Shown here piece after piece: positions 55,491 through 64,000 of a stretch of 64,000 nt of DNA. The stretch is taken from contig JAFYXO010000039.1 in assembly GCA_017546125.1 (NCBI GenBank), forward strand, positions 1 to 64,000. The letters run 5' to 3'. Source of the stretch: Bacteroidales bacterium. GTDB taxonomy: Bacteria > Bacteroidota > Bacteroidia > Bacteroidales > UBA932. Position numbers and translations under genes: made by a program. Position 1 is the stretch's first letter, and the number at the start of each line of letters is the position of its first letter. Under the pieces are notes generated by a model. That model did not search any database. It was not told where the DNA came from and worked only from the letters and a program-made list of their open reading frames with translations.

Positions 55491-58325
55491 TTAGGCATTC
55501 TCATCATCTGCACCTGCAAAAACCTCAAGAGTATTCTTCAAAAGATCTTCGTATTTCTCAATTTCAGCAATACGTGCATCGATTTGTTCTTCAATCTCTT
55601 TAACCTTATCTGTGCATCTCTCAAGAGTCTTTTCATACAGTACAGAATCATTATCTGTTCCGTTCCTCAACTCTAGAAGAGCCTTCTTGGCATCATTCAA
55701 ATCTTCAGACAATTCAATGATCTCTTCGTTATACTCTGCGATAATATCCTGTATCTCAGCATTCAACTCTTCCAAAGACTCAGGAGAGTTCAGATCCTCA
55801 GAGAATAACATATAGTACGCATCGATCATTGTCATATAATGCTCATGAAGTTCTTGTGTAGCCTCTACTTCAGCACTGTACTTAGCCACCAACATCTGCA
55901 TTTGAAGCATCTCATCTGCCAAAGCGACCTTGCGTTCAAGTATAGGAGCCTGATTCTCTTTTACATATGCATTATACTCTTCCACTATAGCTTCGATCTT
56001 CTCTTCTATAGCTTTGTCTGCCAATAGATACTCCTCGATATCCTCTTCAATGCCTGCAAATTCTGCTTCAAAATCGGCGATCACTTTATCTAATTGTGCA
56101 AGAAGGTCATTTACAACATCCTGATTGTAATACAAAATAGAATTATTATTATACAAACTGTGATTCGAAGTGTTAACCTCCCATAGACCATAATCAGAAG
56201 TATTATCAAAAATCAGATAAAAATATTGGTCAGTTTCGTAGTCTCCTACATTATACTCATTTATTACGACATCAATATCAGATGGGAAGCGGATCTGATA
56301 GCCTAATTCTACCAATTTTTCAGCTACATCACCCACATTATAGTATCCATATGAAGAGAACGTATTACCTCCTATCTGAATGTATCGTCTTGTGAATGCA
56401 AACTCAAAATCATCACCCAAATAAGTGTCTGTAGCTACTCTTTGGTACTCTTTACCCCAAAGTTCTTTTGACAAATACTCCCATCTTGGGAAGAGACCAT
56501 TCTTATCGAAATTATCTTCCAAATAGAGTTCTGAACCAGAAAGTTTGTCATATCCTAGAGAAAGAGTCAATTTGTTCTCCTCTCTAATTGGTTGAAGTAC
56601 TGCTTCGGTGATAATAGTACCCCAATTAGCAACTTTCAGATAATCCACAATATTTTTCTCTTCACCTGAGACCATAATGGTTCTGGCTTTTCCATCAAGA
56701 GGTTGACGAAGAGTGATATATTTTGTATATGCGTCCAGATATGCTTGAATCTGAGCATCGGTTGGAGTTGCAATCTCATCGAAATCAAGCCAAGCATTAT
56801 AAAGAGTATTCTGAGCATCATAATCAGAACCAATCTTATACGCAGCGATAGCCTCGGTGACAGCATTAGCTACAGCATCCCATTTAGCTCTTGCCTTATT
56901 ATATCTGATCTGGACCTGTTCAAGTGTAGGGTTATTTTTGTGATACCAAGCCTGGAAATCCAATCCTTCCACTTCTGTTCTACTATAAGTATCAATCCAA
57001 GTTCGCAGCTGTTTTGCACGTCCTATCATATCATAATTATCTGCCAATACTTCTGGAACAGATGCATCATATTGATATAATGGGAATTCAACCTTAGCGA
57101 TATTTGACTCAAGACTATATTTCATAGTATTTGGATCAAGCAATATATCCTGTTCCATAGGCAAAATCCAGTTAATTTCTGAAATCATCCACTCTCTGAG
57201 ACCGGCTACCTCTGTGACTTTAAGATCAAATGATCTGTCAATTTCAGAATCTGCTGTCATAGCCTCATCAAGAGAGTCTTTAAGCGCTATTCTGCTCTGC
57301 TCAGCCACATATTTTTTGGACTCTACGACAACTGGAACGCTTGTAGCATCCGGAGCATCATCAGCAACACCGATATATGGATTATTGGCAATATAGCCTG
57401 CCTCTATGTCTATTTGGTCAAGCTGAACATCCAAACCCTCAAGCTCAGCAGTCATCTCATTTATCTGATCGAACAATACATGTCCAGAATCAAGAACCTC
57501 TCTGATAGTCACCTCAATCTCTGCAGCTGCTGCTTCCCACTTCTTGATATCAGGATCCTCACCGAAAGCGATGAAATCTTCAAGAGCCTTAATGGTTTGA
57601 TCCAACGCCTCCTTGGCAGCTGCACTGTCCAACACAGCGTATGCTATCCTCTCGTTGTGGTTCCAATTGTACTCAGCATTCTTAAGATTTGCATTAGCTT
57701 CGATAAGTTCCTGTCTGAGGTCTGAAAGGGACTCCGAAACAGTAACACGAACACCTGCGATATTTACATAAGTGCCGCCATACCTTAGAGCAGTAAGTGC
57801 AGCAACATAATTGTCAACAATCGCTTGTTGATCCTCTGTCAAGTGGAGCTTTGAAGCCTCCATAAGCTTAAGGGCATTCTCATAATCAAGCTCAGCTTGA
57901 GCCACTTGTTGAAGAAGATCATACATATCCCTTTCATGCTGTTTCAACATTTTCTCTCTTTCATGCTGATTTGAAAGGAGTTCATTCTCGTATTGAGTCT
58001 TCAATGCTTCGTATCTTGCTATTTCGGCAGCATTTTCGGCCTGTCTCAATTCAAGCTCCAATGCATCTATCTCATTTTGGATAGCTTGGGCCTCATTTAG
58101 CAAGGATTGCATCTCATTCAATAGAACCTGCTCTGCAGTCAGAGCATTCTGAAATTCCACTTCAGCTTGCTTGAGGGCAGCCTCTGCGGTTTTGTATGCT
58201 GCCTGCGCAGTAATCAGGGCAGCCTTAGCCTGACGCAACTCAATCAGAGAGGTAGGCTCTTGATTTTCAAGACATGATGTAAATAGCATCACAGCCATTG
58301 CCATCAAACATAAGATTTTTTTCAT
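55491..58325 (-). CDS. Large coiled-coil surface lipoprotein of unknown function
   Basis: 944 aa with lipobox FTSC (C18). Residues about 30-180 and 760-930 are long amphipathic helices rich in A, E, Q and L (AALITAQAAYKTAEAALKQA at about 35; repeated LNEMQSLLNEAQAIQNEIDA-like heptads), predicted to form an antiparallel or intermolecular coiled coil. The middle (about 180-760) is more mixed and acidic, with helical units and a beta-rich, aromatic stretch (about 590-690). No enzyme motif is seen. I do not recognise the family. Its place next to an outer-membrane barrel gene suggests a surface structure. Confidence 0.6.
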   Translation of the reverse strand: MKKILCLMAMAVMLFTSCLENQEPTSLIELRQAKAALITAQAAYKTAEAALKQAEVEFQNALTAEQVLLNEMQSLLNEAQAIQNEIDALELELRQAENAAEIARYEALKTQYENELLSNQHEREKMLKQHERDMYDLLQQVAQAELDYENALKLMEASKLHLTEDQQAIVDNYVAALTALRYGGTYVNIAGVRVTVSESLSDLRQELIEANANLKNAEYNWNHNERIAYAVLDSAAAKEALDQTIKALEDFIAFGEDPDIKKWEAAAAEIEVTIREVLDSGHVLFDQINEMTAELEGLDVQLDQIDIEAGYIANNPYIGVADDAPDATSVPVVVESKKYVAEQSRIALKDSLDEAMTADSEIDRSFDLKVTEVAGLREWMISEINWILPMEQDILLDPNTMKYSLESNIAKVEFPLYQYDASVPEVLADNYDMIGRAKQLRTWIDTYSRTEVEGLDFQAWYHKNNPTLEQVQIRYNKARAKWDAVANAVTEAIAAYKIGSDYDAQNTLYNAWLDFDEIATPTDAQIQAYLDAYTKYITLRQPLDGKARTIMVSGEEKNIVDYLKVANWGTIITEAVLQPIREENKLTLSLGYDKLSGSELYLEDNFDKNGLFPRWEYLSKELWGKEYQRVATDTYLGDDFEFAFTRRYIQIGGNTFSSYGYYNVGDVAEKLVELGYQIRFPSDIDVVINEYNVGDYETDQYFYLIFDNTSDYGLWEVNTSNHSLYNNNSILYYNQDVVNDLLAQLDKVIADFEAEFAGIEEDIEEYLLADKAIEEKIEAIVEEYNAYVKENQAPILERKVALADEMLQMQMLVAKYSAEVEATQELHEHYMTMIDAYYMLFSEDLNSPESLEELNAEIQDIIAEYNEEIIELSEDLNDAKKALLELRNGTDNDSVLYEKTLERCTDKVKEIEEQIDARIAEIEKYEDLLKNTLEVFAGADDENA

Positions 58326-58395
58326 AAAGCAATTTTGTTTAGAAATGTGTTGGTAATTAAAGCTGTTTATTCTTAAGTTCTCAACAATAGAGAGG

Positions 58396-58938
58396 TTACT
58401 TAATTTGTGACAGTCTTTTATTCAAAAAACTCCACAATACAATACCGGCCGAGACAGAGACATTTAGTGAGTGCTTTGTTCCCCACTGGGGGATCTCCAC
58501 ACACTGGTCACATAAGTCTATCACATCTTGTGAAACACCTTTGACCTCATTTCCAAAAACAAGTGCATATTTTTTTGATGGCTCCATCTCGAAGTGCTCG
58601 ATAGAAGTGGAATTGTGAGTCTGTTCCACCCCTATCAAGGAGTAACCTAATGATTTGAGTTCCTTTACTGCATCAACGGAGCTAGAGACATAAGTCCATT
58701 CTACTGTGAACTCTGCCCCTAACGCAGATTTGTGAATCTCAGGACTGGGAGGTGTAGCGCAAATACCGCATAGAATAATTTTTTCGACAAGAAAAGCATC
58801 AGATGTCCTAAAGAAAGAACCGATATTGTGCTGACTGCGCACATTATCAAGAACCACAACTACAGGAAGTTTCCCCATTTTCTGGTACTCCTCCCCGGTA
58901 GGTCTGTTAAGTTCTATATTTGTTAATTTAGTAAACAT
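58396..58938 (-). CDS. TrmH/SpoU-family RNA methyltransferase
   Basis: 180 aa from the ATG at 58938; a TTG at 58965 would add 9 residues that overlap the glyA promoter. SPOUT knot motifs: VVLDNVRSQHNIGSFFRTSD, LVFGNEVKGVSQ and PQWGTKHSLNVSVSAGIVLW (SAM-binding knot). It methylates 2'-O ribose in tRNA or rRNA; the target cannot be told from sequence. Confidence 0.85.
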   Translation of the reverse strand: MFTKLTNIELNRPTGEEYQKMGKLPVVVVLDNVRSQHNIGSFFRTSDAFLVEKIILCGICATPPSPEIHKSALGAEFTVEWTYVSSSVDAVKELKSLGYSLIGVEQTHNSTSIEHFEMEPSKKYALVFGNEVKGVSQDVIDLCDQCVEIPQWGTKHSLNVSVSAGIVLWSFLNKRLSQIK

Positions 58939-58957
58939 CCTCTTTAGCTTAACATTT

Positions 58958-58988
58958 TTTGCCAAATGGCGGTTTTTAATTAACTTTG
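58958..58988 (+). promoter_or_regulatory. Promoter of glyA
   Basis: TTTG (58958-58961), 19 bp, TAACTTTG (58981-58988), exact consensus, 52 bp before the glyA ATG. Confidence 0.8.
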
Positions 58989-59040
58989 TTCACCAAAAGT
59001 AAACATTTTCCATCGAACAACAAAATAAAATCTAAATATT

Positions 59041-60321
59041 ATGAAAAAGGATATTCAAATTTCTGAGCTTATCAAGCAAGAAGAGAACCGTCAGTCTCAC
59101 GGTATAGAACTTATCGCTTCTGAGAACTTTGTAAGTAACGGCGTTCTTGAGGCATTGGGCTCCTGCTTAACAAACAAATATGCAGAAGGCTACCCTAAAG
59201 CACGTTACTATGGTGGTTGCGAAGTGGTAGACCAAGTGGAGCAACTTGCCATCGACCGCATTTGCGAACTTTTCGGTGCAGAGTACGCTAACGTCCAACC
59301 TCACTCAGGTGCACAGGCAAATATGGCAGTTTTCTTTGCTTGCTTGAAACCTGGCGACACATTCATGGGTCTTGACCTTTCACACGGTGGACACTTGACT
59401 CACGGCTCACCTGTAAATATGTCCGGTGTAAACTACAAAGCTGTAGCTTACGGACTAAACGAAGAGACAGGTCTCGTAGACTATGAAGATATGGAGAGAA
59501 AAGCTCTTGAATACAGGCCAAAACTTATCGTAGGTGGCGCATCAGCTTACTCACGCGAATGGGATTGGGAGAGAATGAGAGCTATCGCTGACAAGATCGG
59601 AGCGATTTTCATGGTGGATATGGCTCACCCTGCAGGTCTTATCGCAGCAGGCCTTCTTAACAACCCTGTAAAATATGCACACATCGTAACCTCTACTACC
59701 CACAAAACACTTAGAGGCCCTCGCGGTGGTATCATCCTTATCGGCAAAGATTTCGAGAACCCTTGGGGTCTTAAAACTCCTAAAGGTGAAGTTAAGAAGA
59801 TGTCTCAGCTGATCAACTCAGCTGTGTTCCCAGGAATCCAGGGCGGTCCACTTGAGCACTGCATCGCAGCTAAAGCTGTGGCATTCTATGAGGCACTTCA
59901 GCCAGAATTCAAAGAGTACCAGATCCAAGTACAAAAGAATGCTAAAGCAATGGGTGAGGCATTCATGAAGAGAGGTTACAAAGTAGTATCAGGAGGCACT
60001 GACAACCACCTTCTACTTATCGACCTACGCACCAAATTCCCTGAGCTAACAGGTAAAGTGGCAGAGAAGACCCTTGTACTTGCAGATATCACTGTAAACA
60101 AGAACATGGTTCCATTTGACAGCCGCACACCATTCACCACTTCAGGTATCAGAGTTGGTACTCCAGCTATCACATCAAGAGGTCTTGTTGAGAAAGATAT
60201 GGATGGCATCGTAGAACTTATCGACCAGGTTCTAAGCAATGTTGACAATCCAGAGGTTATCGAAAAAGTTAAAGGTGAGGTTCGTGCCAAAATGCACGGT
60301 CTTCCACTTAACGCATGGTAG
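59041..60321 (+). CDS. glyA: Serine hydroxymethyltransferase
   Basis: 426 aa. PLP lysine K222 in [13 protein letters not shown], with [17 protein letters not shown] and HSGAQAN conserved. It interconverts serine and glycine with THF and 5,10-methylene-THF, and so shares the THF pool with ftcD. Biased codon use suggests high expression. Confidence 0.96.
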   Translation: MKKDIQISELIKQEENRQSHGIELIASENFVSNGVLEALGSCLTNKYAEGYPKARYYGGCEVVDQVEQLAIDRICELFGAEYANVQPHSGAQANMAVFFACLKPGDTFMGLDLSHGGHLTHGSPVNMSGVNYKAVAYGLNEETGLVDYEDMERKALEYRPKLIVGGASAYSREWDWERMRAIADKIGAIFMVDMAHPAGLIAAGLLNNPVKYAHIVTSTTHKTLRGPRGGIILIGKDFENPWGLKTPKGEVKKMSQLINSAVFPGIQGGPLEHCIAAKAVAFYEALQPEFKEYQIQVQKNAKAMGEAFMKRGYKVVSGGTDNHLLLIDLRTKFPELTGKVAEKTLVLADITVNKNMVPFDSRTPFTTSGIRVGTPAITSRGLVEKDMDGIVELIDQVLSNVDNPEVIEKVKGEVRAKMHGLPLNAW

Positions 60322-60351
60322 CGAGCGACTGACAGGAGAGTCCTGACAACC

Positions 60352-60390
60352 AAAATGGGCACTGAAACAATCGTTTCTCTGCCCATTTTT
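60352..60390 (+). terminator. Terminator of glyA
   Basis: AAAATGGGCA pairs with TGCCCATTTTT across a 19-base loop, with the T-run included in the arm. Confidence 0.75.
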
Positions 60391-60420
60391 CATTCCCGAT
60401 GACCACAATCTCAGAACAAC

Positions 60421-60535
60421 ACTAACCAGCACAACACCCACGGCACGACTACCACTAAACGACACTGACTGCACAACACCCACGGCACGACACCGACGGC
60501 ACGACTCACACGACACTGACGACACGACACTGACC
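60421..60535. repeat. Low-complexity repeat block (CACGACACTGAC-like)
   Basis: The 21-base unit GCACAACACCCACGGCACGAC is at 60429-60449 and again at 60471-60491; smaller variants (CGGCACGAC, CACGACACTGAC) fill the rest. Unit spacing is uneven. No gene. It lies between the glyA terminator and repeat copy A. Confidence 0.75.
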
Positions 60536-60550
60536 AGTAAAATCCGCCTA

Positions 60551-60700
60551 ACGAGATCGATAAGGCCCGGAAGGGGCGCGAGAGGGGACTCTCGCCGGCC
60601 CTGTGGTCCTTAACCCCTCGCACAAGCGCAGGGTTAAGGACCAAGATGTGCCCTGCAGCCTCAGCAGGGCACATCCAGGGTCCCACCGATTTCACCCCCC
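60551..60700. repeat. 150-bp three-hairpin repeat, copy A (REP/BIME-like)
   Basis: Nearly identical to 61732-61882 in the same orientation. It contains three hairpins: GCGAGAG/CTCTCGC (60578-60595), a perfect 12-bp stem GGTCCTTAACCC/GGGTTAAGGACC (60605-60642) and a perfect 12-bp stem GATGTGCCCTGC/GCAGGGCACATC (60645-60675). It lies 13 bp downstream of the transposase stop codon. Confidence 0.88.
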
Positions 60701-60713
60701 CACTAATCTTTAA

Positions 60714-61592
60714 TCACACAAACCCCTTAAGTATATTCACATCGACATTGAGCATTCTGGATATCTGTTTATGGGTAGCCCCATATTCATAACGTAGCTT
60801 TTTGGCCATCTGAATTCGCTGCGACATATTGAGCAGCCCCTTCTTCTCCAACCCAAACATCTCTCGGGTAAGACTATCTGTGATAGACCTCATTTCCTTA
60901 TCGGGAATAAATGAACTGACACCTTGAGAGAGTTTCATATCTATCTTTCCTTCCAGCTTCTTGGCGAGAAAATACAGATACCTGTTAGGTGAACGATATA
61001 TAGACTCCACTATTCTATAATCCACAAAACATCTCGGATTGATCATCCCAGACTTATCTATCTCCCAATCTCTAGGAATATCCACTCGTGTCGACAATTG
61101 TTTTTTCAGAATTTTAAGACTCCTCTCCCCTATCTTTTCAAATCCAGCAAGCAAAGCGTTCATTGAAAGGGTATCCTTAAAGAAATACCGAGACATTCCC
61201 CACCTGTACTCTGTAGGCATACATCGGTAACCGGCCATAATACTGTTTCTGTCCACATAAGCTATCTCTTCCATCAAAGCTTCCTCTGAGCCAACAGGGA
61301 CTATAGTAGTGGCTACTTTGGAAAGATGGTTAGCTATATTGTGTCTATGGGATACCCACTTTCCGGTCATCTGCTTATATTTATTTATAAATTCCTTACA
61401 TATAGGGAGACTCCCATTCAAGATAAAATGTACGTGTGTGTCCATTAATATAAAATCAACTACCGTAACATTTACACTCAACACACAAAAGCCGATCCGA
61501 TTGATTCCTGCGATAAAATCAAATTCATCCCTAAACATCCATGGAAGATCTTCTCCCTTAGTACACACGTGGTAATATGTGGTCGCCACCAT
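60714..61592 (-). CDS. REP-associated tyrosine transposase (RAYT, Y1_Tnp)
   Basis: 292 aa. The N-terminal half has YYHVCTKGED, the HUH motif H53-V-H55 in DTHVHFIL, and the catalytic tyrosine candidate Y112 in AYVDRNSIMAG followed by EYRWG, as in RAYTs of the IS200/IS605-like Y1 class. The C-terminal part ends in a likely HTH (HKQISRMLNVDVNIL). RAYTs cut and join single-stranded REP hairpins. Direct copies of a hairpin-rich repeat flank the gene, so this looks like a RAYT with its own REP/BIME units. No TnpB partner is present. Confidence 0.88.
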   Translation of the reverse strand: MVATTYYHVCTKGEDLPWMFRDEFDFIAGINRIGFCVLSVNVTVVDFILMDTHVHFILNGSLPICKEFINKYKQMTGKWVSHRHNIANHLSKVATTIVPVGSEEALMEEIAYVDRNSIMAGYRCMPTEYRWGMSRYFFKDTLSMNALLAGFEKIGERSLKILKKQLSTRVDIPRDWEIDKSGMINPRCFVDYRIVESIYRSPNRYLYFLAKKLEGKIDMKLSQGVSSFIPDKEMRSITDSLTREMFGLEKKGLLNMSQRIQMAKKLRYEYGATHKQISRMLNVDVNILKGFV

Positions 61593-61731
61593 ACAGATAT
61601 CTTTAGAGGCCTACTAACTACACTGCCCAACACCACCCAGGCCATTTTGGTGGACTACTTGAGTTCGTTGACAAATATCACCATTAAAATCGTAATTTCA
61701 AAACACTTAAAGAGAACTTTTAAAAGTCGGC

Positions 61732-61882
61732 ACGAGATCGATAAGGCCCGGAAGGGGCGCGAGAGGGGACTCTCGCCTGCCCTGTGGTCCTTAACCCCTC
61801 GCACAAGCGCAGGGTTAAGGACCAAGATGTGCCCTGCAGCCCTCTGCAGGGCACATCCCGGGTCCCACCGATTTCACCCCCC
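61732..61882. repeat. 150-bp three-hairpin repeat, copy B
   Basis: Same three hairpins as copy A; differences are few and lie mostly in the loop and edge of the last hairpin (CTGCAGCCCTCTGCAG against CTGCAGCCTCAGCAG) and a C/G change. 61593-61731 between the transposase start and this copy holds no gene that I can support. Confidence 0.88.
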
Positions 61883-61921
61883 ACATTCATTCTAGTCCGC
61901 CTGACATTCCTGACACAAAAA

Positions 61922-61943
61922 GAGCTGACCTTTTGGCCAGCTC
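61922..61943 (-). terminator. Terminator of the rnf operon
   Basis: GAGCTGACC (61922-61930) pairs with GGCCAGCTC (61935-61943), one internal mismatch-wobble, followed on the minus strand by TTTTTG. Confidence 0.8.
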
Positions 61944-61972
61944 CTTCAGTTTAATTTTTGTGTTTATAACGA

Positions 61973-62245
61973 TTATGGATTCATCAGGTCAGTATTTACA
62001 AAACGGATAATATCATAAATCGACTCTATCGCCGCATCTGCAGGTCCGTCGGGTTCAATCATCTTAGCCTTTCCATAGGCATTGATAGCTTCTCCCCACA
62101 TCTGCTGCCTGCGGTAGATACCGCCCAAAAGGTACCATCCCTTTGCATTGTTTGGCTCAGACTTCAGGAAATCCTGAAGAGCTGTAAAAGCAGCTTCAAT
62201 CTTCCCTTCCGCCAAAGTCTTCTCTATATTGACCAATGTATCCAT
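61973..62245 (-). CDS. Small TPR protein at the end of the rnf operon
   Basis: 90 aa with two TPR helical pairs (AFTALQDFLKSEPNNAKGWYLLGGIYRRQ; WGEAINAYGKAKMIEPD). No signal peptide. 11 bp after rnfA and probably cotranscribed. Its role is unknown; a membrane-complex assembly factor is a guess. Confidence 0.7.
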   Translation of the reverse strand: MDTLVNIEKTLAEGKIEAAFTALQDFLKSEPNNAKGWYLLGGIYRRQQMWGEAINAYGKAKMIEPDGPADAAIESIYDIIRFVNTDLMNP

Positions 62246-62256
62246 ACAATTTCAGA

Positions 62257-62871
62257 TTATACAAGTCCGCTGAATCCCATAAATGCCATTGCCATGATAC
62301 CGGCAGTGATTAGAGCGATAGGAACACCTCTGAACGCCTTAGGGACGTTATTGAGATCCAACTGCTCTCTGATACCTGCGAAAAGCACCATTGCCAAGCT
62401 ATAGCCAAGGGCAGTAGCGATAGCGAATACTACTGACTGACCAAGGTTCATCATGGCAGGATTTGCAGCACCTACATTGTTAATAAAATCAAACTCCTTA
62501 GAAACCACCTGGATAGCCACACCCAAAACCACACAGTTAGTAGTGATCAAAGGGAGGAAGATACCAAGTGCCTGATAAAGTGAAGGAGAGATTTTCTTGA
62601 GGATAATCTCCACCATCTGCACAAGAGCAGCGATTACAAGGATGAATGCCACAGTCTGCATAAACTCGATGCCGAATGCCTCAAGTACATATTTCTGGAG
62701 CAAATAGGTAACCAAAGTTGCCAATGCCATTACAAAAGTAACAGCAGCAGACATACCAGCAGCGGTACTAACTTTCTTAGAGACACCTAAGAATGGGCAA
62801 ATACCCAAAAACTGAGCAAGTACTACGTTATTTACGAATACCGCTGAAATGATAATGATAAAATATTCCAT
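62257..62871 (-). CDS. rnfA: RNF complex subunit A
   Basis: 204 aa, six transmembrane helices, including [14 protein letters not shown] and [15 protein letters not shown], which define the RnfA/NqrE family. With RnfE it forms the ion-translocating core that couples ferredoxin oxidation to NAD reduction. Starts 2 bp after rnfE. Confidence 0.94.
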   Translation of the reverse strand: MEYFIIIISAVFVNNVVLAQFLGICPFLGVSKKVSTAAGMSAAVTFVMALATLVTYLLQKYVLEAFGIEFMQTVAFILVIAALVQMVEIILKKISPSLYQALGIFLPLITTNCVVLGVAIQVVSKEFDFINNVGAANPAMMNLGQSVVFAIATALGYSLAMVLFAGIREQLDLNNVPKAFRGVPIALITAGIMAMAFMGFSGLV

Positions 62872-62873
62872 AT

Positions 62874-63470
62874 CTATGCCTCTTTACTAGTTAGTTTTTT
62901 AAACAATACCATCAGATATCCCAATACAAGGAATGCACCAGGTGCAAGGACGAATGCAAGCATTCCGTCACCATCCATAAGTTTGAGACCAAAAGCAGAA
63001 CCGCTGCCAAGGAGCTCTCTCACTAGACCGATAACGGTCAATGCGATAGTAAATCCAAGACCAACACCTACTCCATCAAGAGCTGAATCCAATACACCGT
63101 TCTTGTTGGCAAAAGCCTCTGCACGGCCAAGAACGATACAGTTCACCACGATAAGAGGGATGAAAAGACCCAATGTCTCATAAAGAGAAGGCACATATGC
63201 TTGAAGAATAAGCTGAAGAATAGTTACAAACGCAGCGATGATTACGATGTAAGAAGGGATACGAACCTTATCAGGGATAATTTTAGCCACAGCAGAAATT
63301 ACCATATTTGACAAGATAAGTACGAACATGGTAGCCACACCCATACCAAGACCATTGATAGCAGAGGTGGTAGTACCAAGAGTAGGACACATACCCAACA
63401 CTAAAACAAATGTAGGGTTGTTTTTGATGATACCATCAGTAATTAGTTTCAATTTTCCCATAACATTCAT
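62874..63470 (-). CDS. rnfE: RNF complex subunit E
   Basis: 198 aa, six transmembrane helices with [10 protein letters not shown] and [17 protein letters not shown], the RnfE/NqrD signatures. Its start codon overlaps the rnfG stop by one base. Confidence 0.94.
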   Translation of the reverse strand: MNVMGKLKLITDGIIKNNPTFVLVLGMCPTLGTTTSAINGLGMGVATMFVLILSNMVISAVAKIIPDKVRIPSYIVIIAAFVTILQLILQAYVPSLYETLGLFIPLIVVNCIVLGRAEAFANKNGVLDSALDGVGVGLGFTIALTVIGLVRELLGSGSAFGLKLMDGDGMLAFVLAPGAFLVLGYLMVLFKKLTSKEA

Positions 63471-64000
63471 TATTTAGATTGGATTTTCTGAAATACTGCA
63501 TATGCAGACTCAACACCTTTCAAGAAACCTCTTGAAGTGATGGTTGACGCTGTAATAGCATCGATTGAGCCGCCATCATTCTTAACGACAAGCTTTGTCT
63601 CAGCAGGATTAAGACCTTTCATCTGAATTCTGGTAGGGATATTCTCATCAAGAATTTTAGCACCAAGACCAGGAGTCTCACCTGAAGCAGCCACCACTGA
63701 AGTGTTGTAGATAACACCATCAGGGGTAAAGCCCACCATAATCTGGATAGGACCACCGAATCCGCCTGATTTGACCTCAATGGCATAACCTACGATTTGG
63801 TCACCTTTTTTAGCTGGATAGACCTTGCTTACTTTTGCACCATCCTCAATCTCGAATACCTCATCTGAAGGGACATTGTCAAATTTAGGAACTACAGCTG
63901 AGATAGCGGCATTAACTTTTGCAACCTCTGCCTTTGCAATAGGATCTTTTGTCATATTGAACACTACAGCCAAAAGTGCAGAAGCGATAAGACAGATAGC
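63470..64000 (-). CDS. rnfG: RNF complex subunit G, N-terminus cut by the window edge
   Basis: 177 residues visible; the frame stays open to the window edge, and the residues before AVVFNMTKD (AICLIASALL) are hydrophobic, consistent with the usual N-terminal membrane helix. The C-terminal part has the FMN-binding fold with DAITASTITSRGF, where a threonine carries covalent FMN in RnfG/NqrC proteins. rnfB, C and D should lie beyond the edge. Confidence 0.9.
   Translation of the reverse strand, partial: AICLIASALLAVVFNMTKDPIAKAEVAKVNAAISAVVPKFDNVPSDEVFEIEDGAKVSKVYPAKKGDQIVGYAIEVKSGGFGGPIQIMVGFTPDGVIYNTSVVAASGETPGLGAKILDENIPTRIQMKGLNPAETKLVVKNDGGSIDAITASTITSRGFLKGVESAYAVFQKIQSK

Noticed and set aside
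58396..58965. TTG start of the TrmH-family gene
   Set aside because: It overlaps the exact-consensus glyA promoter, and the ATG at 58938 gives a normal N-terminus.
60421..60535. CRISPR array
   Set aside because: Units are short (about 10-21 bases), unevenly spaced and vary; no cas genes are in the window.

Overview
The window comes from a member of the Bacteroidota, most likely order Bacteroidales. The evidence is a SusC/SusD pair, lipoproteins with short loose lipoboxes, promoters of the -33 TTTG / -7 TAnnTTTG type, a BtuG-type vitamin B12 operon, an RNF complex, and NifJ, FabK and GH3 proteins of anaerobic gut-type lineages. No plasmid or phage genes are seen. The genus cannot be settled from the sequence alone.

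Layout. 1-350: the 5' tip of a 16S rRNA gene leaving the window on the minus strand, with its promoter. 351-5035: an OadA/PycB-like carboxyltransferase whose carrier domain lacks the biotin lysine, a secreted GH3 enzyme, tRNA-His, and then a gene-free, repeat-rich stretch that starts with a 138-bp cloverleaf-like palindrome touching the tRNA. 5036-14201: a LuxR-tailed membrane regulator with a double TonB-domain lipoprotein, menA with a CPBP protease, a large kinesin-light-chain-type TPR protein, an OxyR-type regulator, a GltS symporter and a DUF5009 membrane protein. 14224-21406: a five-gene minus-strand operon behind a cobalamin riboswitch and a near-consensus promoter (small peptide, fimbrillin-like/DUF4465 lipoprotein, PKD-type lipoprotein, BtuG, BtuB). 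21467-31639: DUF308 protein, tRNA-Arg, fabD, nifJ and an orphan SusC/SusD pair. 31658-35967: the type II fatty acid operon fabH-fabK-fabF-fabZ-fabG. 36123-49732: a long run of minus-strand genes holding histidine degradation (hutH, hutI, an MBL-fold hydrolase, ftcD), LptA/OstA-like and SurA-like envelope proteins, guaB, and a murein-peptide recycling pair. 49830-60321: YhcH-like and YhcC-like genes, pnp and rpsO, a YgjP-like metallopeptidase, a coiled-coil lipoprotein with an outer-membrane barrel, a TrmH-family methyltransferase and glyA. 60391-61882: a REP-associated tyrosine transposase between two copies of a 150-bp three-hairpin repeat. 61973-64000: rnfG (partial), rnfE, rnfA and a small TPR protein.

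How it fits together. The core is anaerobic energy and carbon metabolism (pyruvate:ferredoxin oxidoreductase, RNF, menaquinone synthesis, a carboxyltransferase), fatty acid synthesis, and amino-acid and one-carbon metabolism (hut genes, FtcD, GlyA), plus scavenging systems in the outer membrane (BtuB/BtuG, SusCD, GltS, murein peptides). The most unusual items are the repeat structures (tRNA-His cloverleaf, RAYT with flanking hairpin triplets), the biotin-less carrier domain, the extra cysteines of the OxyR-like regulator, and the accessory proteins of the B12 operon. Several gene starts were moved downstream of the longest open frame because a promoter box lies inside the longer version.
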